This document shows, one piece after another, positions 26,965 through 36,872 of a stretch of DNA of 64,000 nt. Origin of the DNA: Flavimobilis sp052324925 (GTDB lineage Bacteria; Actinomycetota; Actinomycetes; Actinomycetales; Cellulomonadaceae); the NCBI GenBank assembly GCA_052324925.1, contig JBQPRE010000002.1; one strand, 5' to 3'. The position numbers and the translations under genes are program-made. Position 1 is the stretch's first letter. Each line of letters starts with the position of its first letter. The notes beneath the pieces were generated by a model. The model did no database searches. It had not been told where the DNA came from and was given only the letters and a program-made list of their open reading frames with translations.

Positions 26965-27900
26965 TCAGTCCTGCAGGTCGGCGTAGAGCACCGTCGACAG
27001 GTAGCGCTCGCCGAACGAGGGCACGATGACGACGATGAGCTTGCCGGCATTCTCGGGGCGCTTGCCGATCTCGAGCGCGGCGTAGATCGCGGCTCCCGAG
27101 GAGATGCCGACGAGGAGACCGTCGTCGGTCGCGGCGCGCCGCGCCGTCACGATCGCCTGGTCTGCGTTGACGTCGAACACCTCGTCGTAGACGTCGGTGT
27201 CGAGAATCTCGGGGACGAAGTTCGCGCCGAGACCCTGGATCTTGTGCGGACCCGGCTGGCCGCCGTTGAGGATCGCGGACTCCTCGGGCTCGACCGCGAC
27301 GATCTGCACGTCGGGCTTGCGCTCCTTGAGCACCTGTCCGACGCCCGTGATCGTGCCGCCGGTCCCGATGCCCGCGACGACGATGTCGACCGCGCCGTCG
27401 GTGTCGGCCCAGATCTCCTCGGCAGTCGTACGACGGTGGACCTCGGGGTTTGCCGCGTTGGCGAACTGGCGCGCGAGCACGGCACCGGGCCGGGCTGCCG
27501 CGATCTCGTTGGCCTTCTCGACGGCGCCCTTCATGCCCTCGGAGCCGGGTGTGAGGACGAGCTCGGCGCCGAAGGCGCGCAGGAGCGCGCGGCGCTCCTT
27601 CGACATCGTCTCGGGCATCGTCAGGACGACGTTGTAGCCGCGCGCGGCACCGACCATCGCGAGCGCGATCCCGGTGTTGCCCGACGTTGCCTCGACGACC
27701 GTGCCGCCGGCGGTGAGGTCTCCGGACGCCTCTGCCGCGTCGATGATCGCGACGCCGATGCGGTCCTTGACGGAGTTCGCGGGGTTGTAGAACTCAAGCT
27801 TGGCGACGACGGTCGCACCGACGCCCTCGGCGAGTCGGTTGAGCTTGACGAGCGGGGTGTTGCCGACGAGAGCTGTGACGTCGTCGTAGATGCGTGCCAT
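26965..27900 (-). CDS. cysK: Cysteine synthase A (O-acetylserine sulfhydrylase)
   Basis: A 311-residue PLP enzyme that makes cysteine from O-acetylserine and sulfide. NPANSVKDRIG holds the PLP lysine, EATSGNTGIAL is the substrate loop, GIGTGGTITGVG binds the PLP phosphate and VGISSGAA is the C-terminal PLP contact. Start is ATG at 27900, with an upstream AGAGGAAC. It is first in the cysK-cysE operon. Confidence 0.96.
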   Translation of the reverse strand: MARIYDDVTALVGNTPLVKLNRLAEGVGATVVAKLEFYNPANSVKDRIGVAIIDAAEASGDLTAGGTVVEATSGNTGIALAMVGAARGYNVVLTMPETMSKERRALLRAFGAELVLTPGSEGMKGAVEKANEIAAARPGAVLARQFANAANPEVHRRTTAEEIWADTDGAVDIVVAGIGTGGTITGVGQVLKERKPDVQIVAVEPEESAILNGGQPGPHKIQGLGANFVPEILDTDVYDEVFDVNADQAIVTARRAATDDGLLVGISSGAAIYAALEIGKRPENAGKLIVVIVPSFGERYLSTVLYADLQD

Positions 27901-28412
27901 GTGTTCCTCTTTGGGTCGAGCGCGGTGGGCCGCGCAAGGGTCTGTGCCCGGACCTCGGGGGCCGGAGGGTGCGATGCGGTGACGGGAGCTGTCACCGTGT
28001 CGGGGCGAGCGCTGGTTCATCGAGGTGCTGTCGATGCCCGGGTGGGCTGCTCGTCGAGGCACGACGGCGCAGGCCAGCGCTCTACAGACAGGGACAGCAG
28101 GGACGCGCGCAGGCGTCGGCCGCAACGGTGCGGCGGGCACGGGAGGCGGTGGCGGTGCGCAGCACGTCGACCTCCCGGGCTTGGGCGCGAGCATGGTCGC
28201 GCAGGGGCGGACGCCGACCGGCGGCCACGACCAACGATAGCCGTGCGGAACACCGGCAGCAACGCCGTCCAGCAGGGGCGACGCATTGTGCGCGGGCGAT
28301 ACGGGTTCGCTAGGGTATGCCCGGCGATCCTGGGTCCCCCAGGTGCGTCGCTTGCAACCGAGGTTGGCCCCGCGGTTCGCCACGTGCACGATTTCGCGCC
28401 ACGGAGGAACGT
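27901..28412. other. Intergenic region between divergent genes
   Basis: 512 bases upstream of both cysK and the following membrane-protein gene, with no supported gene. It holds a candidate promoter near 28286-28316 and a small hairpin around cctgggtcccccagg (28328-28342). No riboswitch or T-box fold was recognised. Confidence 0.55.
28286..28316 (+). promoter_or_regulatory. Candidate sigma-70-like promoter
   Basis: ttgtgc (28286-28291) and tagggt (28311-28316), 19 bases apart, resemble -35 and -10 elements about 100 bases upstream of the ATG at 28413. Spacing is slightly long. Confidence 0.35.
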
Positions 28413-29426
28413 ATGACATCCGACAGCTCTGTCCCGCCCACCCCTGCCGGCCCGCCACCCGTGCCCGGGGGTAGTGGTTCGCAGCCTGCCGGAGCACCGG
28501 CTCCCGCACCGGCACCGGCTCCCACGCCGCCTGCCGTGCCCGGACCGCCCGCCGCGCCCGCGTTCACGTCGGCGCCCCCGGCTCCCGACGTCGCGCCCGC
28601 CGCGCCCGCCGCGCCCGCCGCGTCCACCGATCCCACCTTCGCGTCGGCACCCCCGGCTCCTGGTCTGCCTGAGCATGGCGCCGCACCCGCGGGGACCCTG
28701 CCGCCCGTGGGCGCGTCCGGGTTCCGTGAGGCGCTTCTCGCGCTGCGTGACGTGCCGCTCACGGTGTGGCGCGGCGACAGCGTCGGTGCCCTCCGCCTCG
28801 GAGCCACGGTGCGTGACCGTGCGGGCAACGGCTGGGTGTGGTGGCTCTCGGTGCAGGTCGCGACGGGCCTGTTGCTCGGCATCATCGCGGCGACGTCGAT
28901 GGCCAAGGCCGTGAAGACGACTGCGGGGATCTTCGACGCGCTGCTCGGTGGCCTGTCACGAGGAGCGTCGCGTGGCTTCGGTTCGGCCTCCCTCGATGTG
29001 CCGTTCGGCGCTCTGCTCGGGATGGTGCTGGCGGTGACCTTCGGGGTCGTCGTGATCGGCGTCATCCGTGCGCTTGCGCTCGGGTGGACGCTGCGGCTGC
29101 GTGGCGTCGTCGTCCCGTTCGGCACGACCGCGGACCTCGGGGCGACGGCGTGGAGCGTCGCGACGATCCCGCTCGCGGTCTTCGCTGTCCTCAATCTTCT
29201 GCCGGGCGCCGGGATCGCTGCGGTCCTGTCGTTCGTCGCGCTCGTCTTCTGGGTCCCGTACACGATCGTGAGCGAGGGCCTCATCTATGTGGGCCTCAAC
29301 CGTCTCGCTCCTGAGGCACGTAAGAGCCTGCTCGTGCCGCACGCGATGCTCACTCTCGCGGCGATCGCGCTCATGGTCATCGCTGCGATCCTCATCAACG
29401 TCGTCATCGTGGGTTCGCTCACGTGA
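28413..29426 (+). CDS. Membrane protein with Pro/Ala-rich N-terminal tail
   Basis: A 337-residue protein. The first ~105 residues are Pro/Ala-rich and presumably disordered. They are followed by a globular segment (GFREALLALRDVPLTVWRGD) and about five membrane helices (for example WVWWLSVQVATGLLLGIIAA, LLGMVLAVTFGVVVIGVI and AAIALMVIAAILINVVIVG). The start ATG at 28413 has ACGGAGGAACGT upstream. It overlaps the LppM-like gene by GTGA, so the two are coupled. I do not recognise a functional family. Confidence 0.75.
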   Translation: MTSDSSVPPTPAGPPPVPGGSGSQPAGAPAPAPAPAPTPPAVPGPPAAPAFTSAPPAPDVAPAAPAAPAASTDPTFASAPPAPGLPEHGAAPAGTLPPVGASGFREALLALRDVPLTVWRGDSVGALRLGATVRDRAGNGWVWWLSVQVATGLLLGIIAATSMAKAVKTTAGIFDALLGGLSRGASRGFGSASLDVPFGALLGMVLAVTFGVVVIGVIRALALGWTLRLRGVVVPFGTTADLGATAWSVATIPLAVFAVLNLLPGAGIAAVLSFVALVFWVPYTIVSEGLIYVGLNRLAPEARKSLLVPHAMLTLAAIALMVIAAILINVVIVGSLT

Positions 29427-31246
29427 GGGCGGGACGCCAGGCGTCGACGCGCCGACGGTCGCTCGCGGCCTTGCTCGCGGTCGCGGCACTCGTCGTCCTT
29501 TCGGCCTGTGGCGCGCGGATCGACACGACTCTCGTGCTCGGGAACAACGGGTCGGGTGAGCGCGTCATGCGGCTCACGCTCTCCGAGGCTGACGTCGAGG
29601 ACGTCAAGGGCGGTGTCAAGGCCATCGAGAAGTCGGTCCGGGCCCACCTGCCTGCGCCGCTGACGATGTCGGAGGTGACGAAGACGGACGACGGCTACGT
29701 CGCGACGATGACGCTCGCGTTCACGGACGTCACCGACTACACGACGAAGGTCACGGAGCTTCTCACGGCGTCGGGGTCCGACATCGTGCCGGAGATTGAG
29801 CACACGATCTCCGCGACCGCGTTCTTGCGCGGGACCTCGCTGCGCGAGAACTTCACGTCCGCCGACCTGCTCGGATGGGTCGGCAAGGGTCTGCTCGCTG
29901 ACAAGCTCGTCGAGCAGGATGCCGCCGACGCCGCCGTCGAGAACGGAACGACGGTCGCGAAGGTGGGGGAGACGGAGCACGAGACCGGCTCGTACCTGCG
30001 CGTCTCCGAGATGGAGGACCACGGTGTGCGCCGGGTCGAGGTGACGACGTCGCAGGCCGAGGTCGGCTTCTCACGCGTCGCCGTCCTCAGCGTGCCTGCC
30101 GAGACGTACGCAGCCGACGCCGCGGGGCTTGACGCAGCGCTTGCGGCCCTGGCCCCGGCCGGGGCCACGGTTGAACCGTCCGACGAGGACGGCGACCACC
30201 AGTGGACCGTGACGTTCTCGGGTGACGCTGCCGCGATCGCGGCGGGCACGGACAAGCTCTTGGGGACGACCGGGAGCGTGTGGTCGTGGACCGAGAGCCA
30301 GGGACCCAAGGGCCAGGTCGTCGAGGTCGTCGACACGATGACCTGCGGGACGACCTGCTCGCCGAACCTCAGCGGGCTGCGCGCGCAGCACGTCGTGCCG
30401 GCCGAGTGGGCGCAGGCCGGTGACCACTGGGTCCTCGACGAGATCGACGGCCTCGCGTACGTCCGCAGCGACAGCGAGGGCAAGCCGTCGGTCTACGAGG
30501 TTCCGCTCACCGTCACGCGCGTCGATGCGACGCTCGACGTCGCACGCTCGGGTGCTGGGTCCGCGACGTTCGTGTTCGCGCTCCCCACGACTGCGGCGGG
30601 TGACGGCGCGGCGATCGAGTCCGCGTTGCGGCCCGACGACGGTGCAGGCACGCTCGCCCGCACCGACGACGGTACGACGACGCGCGTCACGGTGACGATC
30701 GAGGGTGACACGGCCGAGGAGCTCGAGGAGCGGCTCGACGCCTATTCGGGCATCGACTACTCGGCTCGCGACGAGGGGTCGCTGTTCGCGATCGACCTCG
30801 GCCTGCGCTTCTCGCTCGACCTTGGCGAGCGACTCTCGACGGCACCCACCGAGGGCATGCACGTCAAGGTCACTTTGCCCTTCGGCGCGAAGGCCGAGGT
30901 CGGAGGGACCGTCTGGGGCGCTGAAGCGAAGGCTGACGGCCGGACCATCACGTGGGTCGACGAGGGCGGTCACGCGTCCTACGTCACGGCGGACGTCACG
31001 GGCACGACGGTTGCGGGGCTCGTGCGCAACGCGGTCGTCGGGCTCCTCGTGCTCGCGCTCGCAGGTGTTGTCGTCTGGCAGCGTCGTCGGATCGCCACAT
31101 GGTGGCGGACGACGCAGGCGGCGAGCCTCGAGCGGACGCAAGCTCTGGGCGTGACGAACGACCTCGCGGATGCAGGTTCGTCGGACGTGCCGGGCTCGCC
31201 CGCGGCGCGGCCGTCGGACGCGTTCACAGAAGCGCAGCTGCGCTAG
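29423..31246 (+). CDS. LppM-like lipoprotein with C-terminal membrane anchor
   Basis: A 607-residue protein. The basic signal peptide RAGRQASTRRRSLAALLAVA ends in a lipobox VVLSACG, so Cys is likely lipidated. The following DTTLVLGNNGSGERVMRLTL segment resembles the LppM family of actinobacterial lipoproteins. Near the C-terminus VAGLVRNAVVGLLVLALAG is a membrane helix followed by a basic cytosolic tail (WQRRRIATWW), so the protein is anchored at both ends. Start is GTG at 29423, overlapping the upstream membrane-protein gene. The stop overlaps the convergent flavoprotein stop by 4 bases. Confidence 0.75.
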   Translation: MRAGRQASTRRRSLAALLAVAALVVLSACGARIDTTLVLGNNGSGERVMRLTLSEADVEDVKGGVKAIEKSVRAHLPAPLTMSEVTKTDDGYVATMTLAFTDVTDYTTKVTELLTASGSDIVPEIEHTISATAFLRGTSLRENFTSADLLGWVGKGLLADKLVEQDAADAAVENGTTVAKVGETEHETGSYLRVSEMEDHGVRRVEVTTSQAEVGFSRVAVLSVPAETYAADAAGLDAALAALAPAGATVEPSDEDGDHQWTVTFSGDAAAIAAGTDKLLGTTGSVWSWTESQGPKGQVVEVVDTMTCGTTCSPNLSGLRAQHVVPAEWAQAGDHWVLDEIDGLAYVRSDSEGKPSVYEVPLTVTRVDATLDVARSGAGSATFVFALPTTAAGDGAAIESALRPDDGAGTLARTDDGTTTRVTVTIEGDTAEELEERLDAYSGIDYSARDEGSLFAIDLGLRFSLDLGERLSTAPTEGMHVKVTLPFGAKAEVGGTVWGAEAKADGRTITWVDEGGHASYVTADVTGTTVAGLVRNAVVGLLVLALAGVVVWQRRRIATWWRTTQAASLERTQALGVTNDLADAGSSDVPGSPAARPSDAFTEAQLR

Positions 31247-32349
31247 CCCGCAAGACGCCGGACGGCGGCGAGTGCCGCTCGCCGTCCGGCGCGGGTTGCG
31301 CCGAGAGTTGAGGCGGAGGCCCCGTAACCCACAAGGAAGATGCGGGGGTCGCGGTCGACGACCGTGCCGTCTGTGCGGATGCCGCCGCCGTGCTCACGGA
31401 GCCGCAGCGGAGTGAGGTGGCCGATCGCGGGCCTGAAGCCGGTTGCCCACACGATCGTGTCTGCTCGGACGGTGCGCGAGGTGCCGTCGGGATTGTCGAA
31501 CACGACTCCGTCGGGCACGACGCGCGTGAACATGCCGCGCGAGACGAGCGTTCCGCGTTCGATCCCGCGACGGTACGTCGGGGTGAGCGGGAGGCCCGTC
31601 GCGGCGACGACCGAGAGCGTCGGCAGCCCCGCGAGCGTGCGCTCGCGCACGCTGCGCTCGACGTCGCGACCCCACGCGGGGTCGAAAGGTGTGGCTGTCC
31701 ACCGGGGTGGCTGCCGGGTTGCCCACGTCGACGAGCGCGCGACCCCGTCCAGCTCGAGCAGCAGCTGGACCGCCGATGTTCCGCCACCCACGACGACGAC
31801 GTCGTGATCGCGCATCTCCTCGACCGTCCAGAAGTCCCGGGTGTGCATCTGGCGCCCTTGGAACGTCTCACGGCCGGGAACGTACGGCCAGTGAGGACGG
31901 TCCCACGTCCCGGTTGCGTTGACGAGCGTGCGCGCACGCCACGTGCCCGCGTCGGTCTCGACAGTGAGGGGACCGTCGGGCTGCGGCCCTGACGTCACCG
32001 CGGTGACGCGGACGGGCCGAACGACGGGAAGGTCGAAGGTCTGCTCGTACGCACCGTAGTAACGCTCGACGACAGCGCTCGCAGGCTCGCTCGGGTCGGG
32101 GACACCCAGAGGCAGTCCGGGGAGGTCGGCGATCCCGTGCGCCCCGCCAAAGGTGAGCGACGGCCAGCGGTGCCGCCACGCGCCACCGGGGCCCTCACCC
32201 GCGTCCAGGACGATGTGCGCGACGCCGAGGCGTCGAAGGTGGAAAGAAGCGGAGAGACCGGCCTGGCCAGCGCCCACGACGACGACGTCGCGCAGGCCAC
32301 GATCGGTCGCGGACGCACCACTCCCAGGGACATCGAACGTGGCGGTCAT
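31243..32349 (-). CDS. FAD/NAD(P)-binding oxidoreductase (flavin monooxygenase-like)
   Basis: A 368-residue flavoprotein. DVVVVGAGQAGLSASFHLRR is the N-terminal FAD Rossmann motif, VVVVGGGTSAVQLLLELDG is the NAD(P)H motif and IVWATGFRPAIGHL is the ATG motif shared by flavin monooxygenases and related oxidoreductases. The substrate is unknown. Start is ATG at 32349. The 3' end overlaps the LppM-like gene (convergent). Confidence 0.88.
   Translation of the reverse strand: MTATFDVPGSGASATDRGLRDVVVVGAGQAGLSASFHLRRLGVAHIVLDAGEGPGGAWRHRWPSLTFGGAHGIADLPGLPLGVPDPSEPASAVVERYYGAYEQTFDLPVVRPVRVTAVTSGPQPDGPLTVETDAGTWRARTLVNATGTWDRPHWPYVPGRETFQGRQMHTRDFWTVEEMRDHDVVVVGGGTSAVQLLLELDGVARSSTWATRQPPRWTATPFDPAWGRDVERSVRERTLAGLPTLSVVAATGLPLTPTYRRGIERGTLVSRGMFTRVVPDGVVFDNPDGTSRTVRADTIVWATGFRPAIGHLTPLRLREHGGGIRTDGTVVDRDPRIFLVGYGASASTLGATRAGRRAALAAVRRLAG
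31256..31291 (+). terminator. Hairpin just after the LppM-like gene
   Basis: cgccggacggcg (31256-31267) pairs with cgccgtccggcg (31280-31291). It lies 10 bases past the plus-strand stop and inside the last codons of the convergent flavoprotein gene. Confidence 0.6.
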
Positions 32350-32424
32350 ACCTGGGGAACGCGCGGCGTCCGGCGGCCATTCCGTGAGGCTGGCCACGTG
32401 GCGGTGCACCCGGTGCGCAGTGGA

Positions 32425-32494
32425 GCGGATGACGGGAATCGAACCCGCGTAATCAGTTTGGAAGACTGAGGCTCTACCATTGAGCTACATCCGC
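32425..32494 (-). tRNA. tRNA-Gly(TCC)
   Basis: On the minus strand a 70-base cloverleaf fits: acceptor GCGGATG/CATCCGC, D-arm GCTC/GAGC, anticodon loop CTTCCAA (anticodon TCC) on TCAGT/ACTGA, and T-loop TTCGATT on GCGGG/CCCGT. CCA is not encoded. Confidence 0.95.
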
Positions 32495-32609
32495 GAAGCC
32501 TCGCCGTAACGGGGCCGACGGATAGATTAGCAGGCCGTGAGCTGGACGGTGGCACCGAGGCTCACAGGAACCCTCTATGATTCTCGACGGACCACGTCAT
32601 GCGTGGCCG

Positions 32610-32684
<75 letters not shown>

Positions 32685-32720
32685 AGTGGACTGGTGACAT
32701 ATCTTCACCGGTCGTAGTGA

Positions 32721-32772
32721 CAGAACCTCTCGTCGAGAGCCCTGCGGGGCTCTGGGTGAGGGGTTCTGTCCG
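32721..32772. terminator. Compound hairpin downstream of tRNA-Pro
   Basis: Outer arms gacagaacc (32721-32729) and ggttctgtc (32764-32772) enclose an inner stem agagccc-tgc-gggctct. It could terminate the tRNA transcript or the minus-strand transposase transcript, or be an element end. Confidence 0.5.
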
Positions 32773-32945
32773 TTTTGAGCGGCGCTCGGGCGACGGTGTG
32801 CCGTGCCGGAGCGTTCGAGGGCGGCTCGCGTTGCTCGCGTGTCGCCGTCTGGTGCGGTGCGGAGAATCGCCGGTAGCCCGTCAGGCTCTGGGGCCTGCGG
32901 GCTGCGTGGTTGGTGCTGTGAGGTTCGGTGCCGGTAGCGGCGGTC

Positions 32946-34535
32946 TCAGCCGCGGGGCGGTGCTCCCGGGCGCTGGGGGCTGTTGGCCTCGCGAGGTGCG
33001 GGCTGAACGCGGGACTCGTGCGGCGGAGCGTCGTAGAGGGCGGCGTCGTCAAGAGCGTTCTTTGCTGCCCAGCGGCGGATGACCTGGATGTTGTACTGGA
33101 CGATCGCTGCGGTGACCATGAGTGCGTTGGCGGTGATGCCGATGGCGCGGGTCCAGCCGCGGGTCATGGCGTGGCCGTCGCGGTTCTTGAGGACGCCGAA
33201 GGCTCCCTCGACGGCCGTGCGCCGGGAGAAGGCGGCGATCCACTCTGGGGTGCCCCAACGGTGGGGCTGGTGGAGCTTGGCGAGGACCGCGCTGGAGATC
33301 GTCACGGTCTCCTGCCTGAACGCGGCGGTGCGGCGCTGCGCGGCGTTGGCGTTCTCGCGCCCGTAGGTGCGGGTGAGGAAGCGCTGGTCACCGTTGGCCT
33401 TGCGTCGGCCGTTGGGCTTGAGCGCGTAGGGGGCCAGTGCGGCGATCTTGGCGTGGAACTCTTCGATGGGCTCAAGGGCGAGCTTGTGACGTCGGCGTGT
33501 GCTCTCAGCGGCGTTGGGAGCCAGCGGTGCGAGGGAGAAGTTGCGGGGGGCGGTGATCTGGAACAGGTCTCGGGGGGTCCAGGGGGAGTAGGGCCAGCCG
33601 GCAAACATGATGACGCCGGTACCGGGGTCTTCGCGGATTTTGAGGTCATTCGGGTACATGGTGAGGTACTGGGTGACGCCTCGGGCGTGGAGCTGGTCGG
33701 CCCAGGCGGGGGCAACCCAGTTGGAGTAGCCGCGGTCGACGAGGATCGTGGTGCCCGGGGCGTAGGGCAGGAGTGCGTCGTCGAGAAGGTTGATGGTCGA
33801 CTCGGTGAGCCCTGCGTTGGCCGCGACGAGGTCGAAGGCTGCGATCGCCTTGATGGACTGCCAGGGGCTGCCGGGGGTGTAGGAGGTGACGGCGGCGTTG
33901 AGGTGGTAGCCGAAGAAGTCCTCGCTGGCGGAGTCGGTGGTGACGGTGCGGTAGCCCCAGTCGGCGTCGGGGTCGACCGACGCGGTCGCGGGCTGGCCAG
34001 CGGCCCGCTGGGCGTCGGTGGCTCGTTCTTTGCCGCGGCTCCAGGCGGGAATGGCTGAGGCGTCGATGGCATGCATCTCGGCGACGGGCAGCGAGTCGGG
34101 CAGCGAGGCTCGCACGAGCGCGTTGAGCCACTCGTGAGTCGTGTCGGCGGCGTCGAAGAGGCCAAGGACGTCGAGGTTCTTGGTGGTGTGGGGCGAGAAG
34201 TCCATGGCGCGCACGATCTGCTTGAACAGGTACCGGACCTGGCGGATGGTGAGGGTCTTGGCCTGTCCGTGCTCGTCCCACATGAGGTCGGAGCGTCGCA
34301 GGCGTGAGGCGCTGAGCTCGTCGGTGAGGATGCGGTGGACGGTGACGAGGGTGCCGCTCCTGAACCGCTGGTTGGGTGCGACAAGAAGCGCCGCGAGGAG
34401 CATCTCGACGCTGAGGCGCCTGGGACGGCCGGCGGAGGTGGAGCGGATGGCGTCTTCGAGGTGCGGGGCGATCTGTGAGCGTCGCACGACGCTCAGGGCA
34501 CGGTCGAACTCTGTCTCGACGCTGCGCAGGCTCAT
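32946..34535 (-). CDS. DDE transposase (IS4/IS1182-like)
   Basis: A 529-residue transposase. A DDE triad can be traced: Asp158 in HAIDASAIPAW, Asp267 in TTILVDRGYSNW and Glu443 in RRTAVEGAFGVLKNRDGHAM. The Y-(2)-R-like spacing after Glu, with a long insertion between D2 and E, resembles the IS4/IS5 superfamily. The first 120 residues are a probable DNA-binding region. The ATG at 34535 overlaps the stop of the recombinase-like gene (ATGA), so the two proteins are made together. This is unusual for an IS4-type element, which normally encodes only the transposase. Confidence 0.75.
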   Translation of the reverse strand: MSLRSVETEFDRALSVVRRSQIAPHLEDAIRSTSAGRPRRLSVEMLLAALLVAPNQRFRSGTLVTVHRILTDELSASRLRRSDLMWDEHGQAKTLTIRQVRYLFKQIVRAMDFSPHTTKNLDVLGLFDAADTTHEWLNALVRASLPDSLPVAEMHAIDASAIPAWSRGKERATDAQRAAGQPATASVDPDADWGYRTVTTDSASEDFFGYHLNAAVTSYTPGSPWQSIKAIAAFDLVAANAGLTESTINLLDDALLPYAPGTTILVDRGYSNWVAPAWADQLHARGVTQYLTMYPNDLKIREDPGTGVIMFAGWPYSPWTPRDLFQITAPRNFSLAPLAPNAAESTRRRHKLALEPIEEFHAKIAALAPYALKPNGRRKANGDQRFLTRTYGRENANAAQRRTAAFRQETVTISSAVLAKLHQPHRWGTPEWIAAFSRRTAVEGAFGVLKNRDGHAMTRGWTRAIGITANALMVTAAIVQYNIQVIRRWAAKNALDDAALYDAPPHESRVQPAPREANSPQRPGAPPRG

Positions 34536-36253
34536 CGGGTCACCTCCGTGCTGCGCGCGGCGCGCTCGGAGGTGGTCGGGGTGATGTCGGGTGCGGTGCG
34601 TGTCAGCGCGGCGTCGGGCTCTGCGGGACGGGCGTAGGGGAGGAGGTCTGCCAGGGTGGCGGCGGTGGTCAGGCCTGCGTCGGCCAGGAGGCGGGGCAGG
34701 GGGATGGCGACGTGGATCATTGCGAAGAGCCACGTGGTGCGCAGCCGGGCGATGTCGAGCTTGACGGGGGTGCCGTCGGCTGTCGTCAGGCGCAGGGTGA
34801 TGACGTTCTTGCGTCCTTCGAGCCGCCCGATGAGCAGGTCGGTGGCGGCGCCCTCGTGCAGTGCGAGGCCGGTGCGCACTGCCGGGGCGTAGGCGTCGCG
34901 GATGATGACGGTGCGCGGGGCGGGACCCGCCGGGACGGTGACGGTGAGGTAGGGGAAGAGGGTGTCGGTGTCGCGTTCGACGATGTCGCAGGCGCGCACG
35001 TAGCGCAGGTCGCGTGCGGCCAGGCCTGCGCCGAGGGCGAGGCCGACGACGAGGGCGCCGGTGCGCTGGCGCGCGCGGCTGGGCTGGTTGGCGACGAGCT
35101 CGAGGAGGTCTTCGCACTGTGCGGGGCTGTAGGGGCCGCGCAGCGGGGTGTAGGAGGCGGGGATGGCCAGGGGCTGGGCGTCGAGAGCGCCGACGAGGGC
35201 GCGCAGCGCTGAGCGCGTGGAGTTGATCGAGGCCATGGTCGCGCCGGAGGTGCGGCGGCGGTGGGTGATGTAGGCCTCGAGGAGGTCGAGGTCGACGAGG
35301 TCGGTGGCGCTCAGCGGGCCGGGGTTGGCCGGTCCGGTGGGCTGGGCGTGCAGCCAGCGCAGATAGCCCACGGCCGCTGTTGCACGCGTGCGGGCGATGT
35401 TGACCGTGGCGGGGTAGGAGCCGATGACGAGGCGCATCGTCAGGGGGCGCAGCTCGGCCCAGAGGCGGCCCGGGACGCCGCGGGGGTAGTAGTCGGCGAG
35501 GGCGTCGCGGACGTCGGTAGGCAGGAGCGCGGGGTCGGGCTCGGGGGCGAGGACCGGCCCGGAGGTGGCGCGTCGAAGGGTGTCGCGCTCGGCCTTGCGG
35601 GCGGCGCGTTCGGCTCGCATGGAGGTGCGAGCGGGCGGGGTGTGTCTCGTGGCGTGGGTGGGTGTGGCGTGAACCGCCTCCGTGCTTCGCTCATCGGTCG
35701 CCTGCAGGATACGGGCGGTGTAGGTGAGCTCCAGGGTGCGCGCCGCGCGTCCCCGTGCAGTGCTCGCGGCGGCCTCGGCAGCAACAGCGCCGAGCGTCCA
35801 GCGCGTCACGGGCCGTCCGGCTGACGCGAGGGCACGAGCGACGTTCACGACGGAGGTCTCGCAGGTGGAGGTGCGCGTGATCACGGGCACGCGGTGCGTC
35901 CGGCGGGAGCGGGCGGGCAGGGCGTGGGCGGCGCGGCGTGCCTGGGTGAGGTAGCGCGCAAGATGGTCGGCGGAGCGGCCACCGCCGGCGACGTGCACGT
36001 CCAGGACGGTCTGGATGGCCGCGGGGGTGAGCAGTGCGCGCAGGTCGGGTGCGGCTTGGCGGTCCCAGCCGTAGGGGCCGGCGAGCAGGATGCACAGCGC
36101 CCAGGCGACGCCCCTGGCGCGCGCGGGGTCGTGCGGGGCGGTGCGCGCGGCGAGGGACCGCACGGGAGCGGCAGCAAGCGTCCAGGCGTCGGCGGGCAGT
36201 CCACGGGGGACGTAGGCGGCGAGCGTCGCGATGACCTGTGCGTTGGGCGTCAT
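34532..36253 (-). CDS. Tyrosine-recombinase-like protein
   Basis: A 573-residue protein. The C-terminal ~250 residues fit the tyrosine recombinase layout. A SAM-like segment (SINSTRSALRALVGALDAQP) is followed by GLALGAGLAARDLRYV with Arg414, where Arg I is expected, then KLDIARLRTTWLF with Arg503/505 in the HxxR region and LTTAATLADLLPYAR with candidate nucleophile Tyr540. The canonical His of box II is not obvious, so catalysis may be altered. The N-terminal ~320 residues are Ala/Arg-rich and unrecognised. Start is ATG at 36253. The frame continues upstream but without a good start. Confidence 0.6.
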   Translation of the reverse strand: MTPNAQVIATLAAYVPRGLPADAWTLAAAPVRSLAARTAPHDPARARGVAWALCILLAGPYGWDRQAAPDLRALLTPAAIQTVLDVHVAGGGRSADHLARYLTQARRAAHALPARSRRTHRVPVITRTSTCETSVVNVARALASAGRPVTRWTLGAVAAEAAASTARGRAARTLELTYTARILQATDERSTEAVHATPTHATRHTPPARTSMRAERAARKAERDTLRRATSGPVLAPEPDPALLPTDVRDALADYYPRGVPGRLWAELRPLTMRLVIGSYPATVNIARTRATAAVGYLRWLHAQPTGPANPGPLSATDLVDLDLLEAYITHRRRTSGATMASINSTRSALRALVGALDAQPLAIPASYTPLRGPYSPAQCEDLLELVANQPSRARQRTGALVVGLALGAGLAARDLRYVRACDIVERDTDTLFPYLTVTVPAGPAPRTVIIRDAYAPAVRTGLALHEGAATDLLIGRLEGRKNVITLRLTTADGTPVKLDIARLRTTWLFAMIHVAIPLPRLLADAGLTTAATLADLLPYARPAEPDAALTRTAPDITPTTSERAARSTEVTR

Positions 36254-36423
36254 GGCGCAGACCGTCGAGCGCGCGTGTGCGCGCGCAATGTCGTGACAGT
36301 TGACGTCGATGCCGGTGGGCCCTTGTGACGTGCTCGAGCGCCGCGACTGTCCGGGAGTGAGCGTTGCGACGCTCCGCACCACCTGTGGCGCACCGCTACA
36401 GGGGTGTCCAATCCAGGAGGACC

Positions 36424-36720
36424 ATGTCCACCACCACGATGCCCCGCAGGGGCACGAAGATGCAGGCCCGTCGACGTGCAGAGCTTCTCGCGCTGCGCTC
36501 GTCGGTGGGAGCTGAGTGGGCCGACCGCATGTCTCACGGCATGCCCTCGGCAAAGCTCCTTGGAGAGCTGTCGATCCTCGAGCAGGCGCTCACCGAGCGC
36601 TGGCCTCACATGAGCACGCGCTGGCTCACCGACTGGATCCTCGCCGACGCAGGCAGGATCCACGGCGGACCCGAGGCTCGAATGCCTGGATGCAGGTACT
36701 GCGCTTCGGCGCAGCGGTAA
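36424..36720 (+). CDS. Small protein of unknown function
   Basis: A 98-residue protein starting at ATG 36424, with a perfect AGGAGG 4 bases upstream. It is basic, with Arg/Lys-rich residues 8-20 (RRGTKMQARRRAELLALRSS), a helical middle (PSAKLLGELSILEQALTERW) and a Cys pair CRYC near the end. It is divergent from the recombinase-like gene. I do not recognise a family. A small DNA-binding regulator of the neighbouring element or R-M genes is possible but only inferred. Confidence 0.6.
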   Translation: MSTTTMPRRGTKMQARRRAELLALRSSVGAEWADRMSHGMPSAKLLGELSILEQALTERWPHMSTRWLTDWILADAGRIHGGPEARMPGCRYCASAQR

Positions 36721-36872
36721 GACACCGGGGTGGGTCTGGGCCGCGAGGCCCAGACCCACCCCGCTGCCAGCGCCGGGGGAGGCGCTGTGACGTTATGAGG
36801 GATGGCGACGTCCCGGGCAGCGCGCGTGCCCCGGAGCACTGGTCGCTGAGGGCCGGCGGGCACGATGCGCGT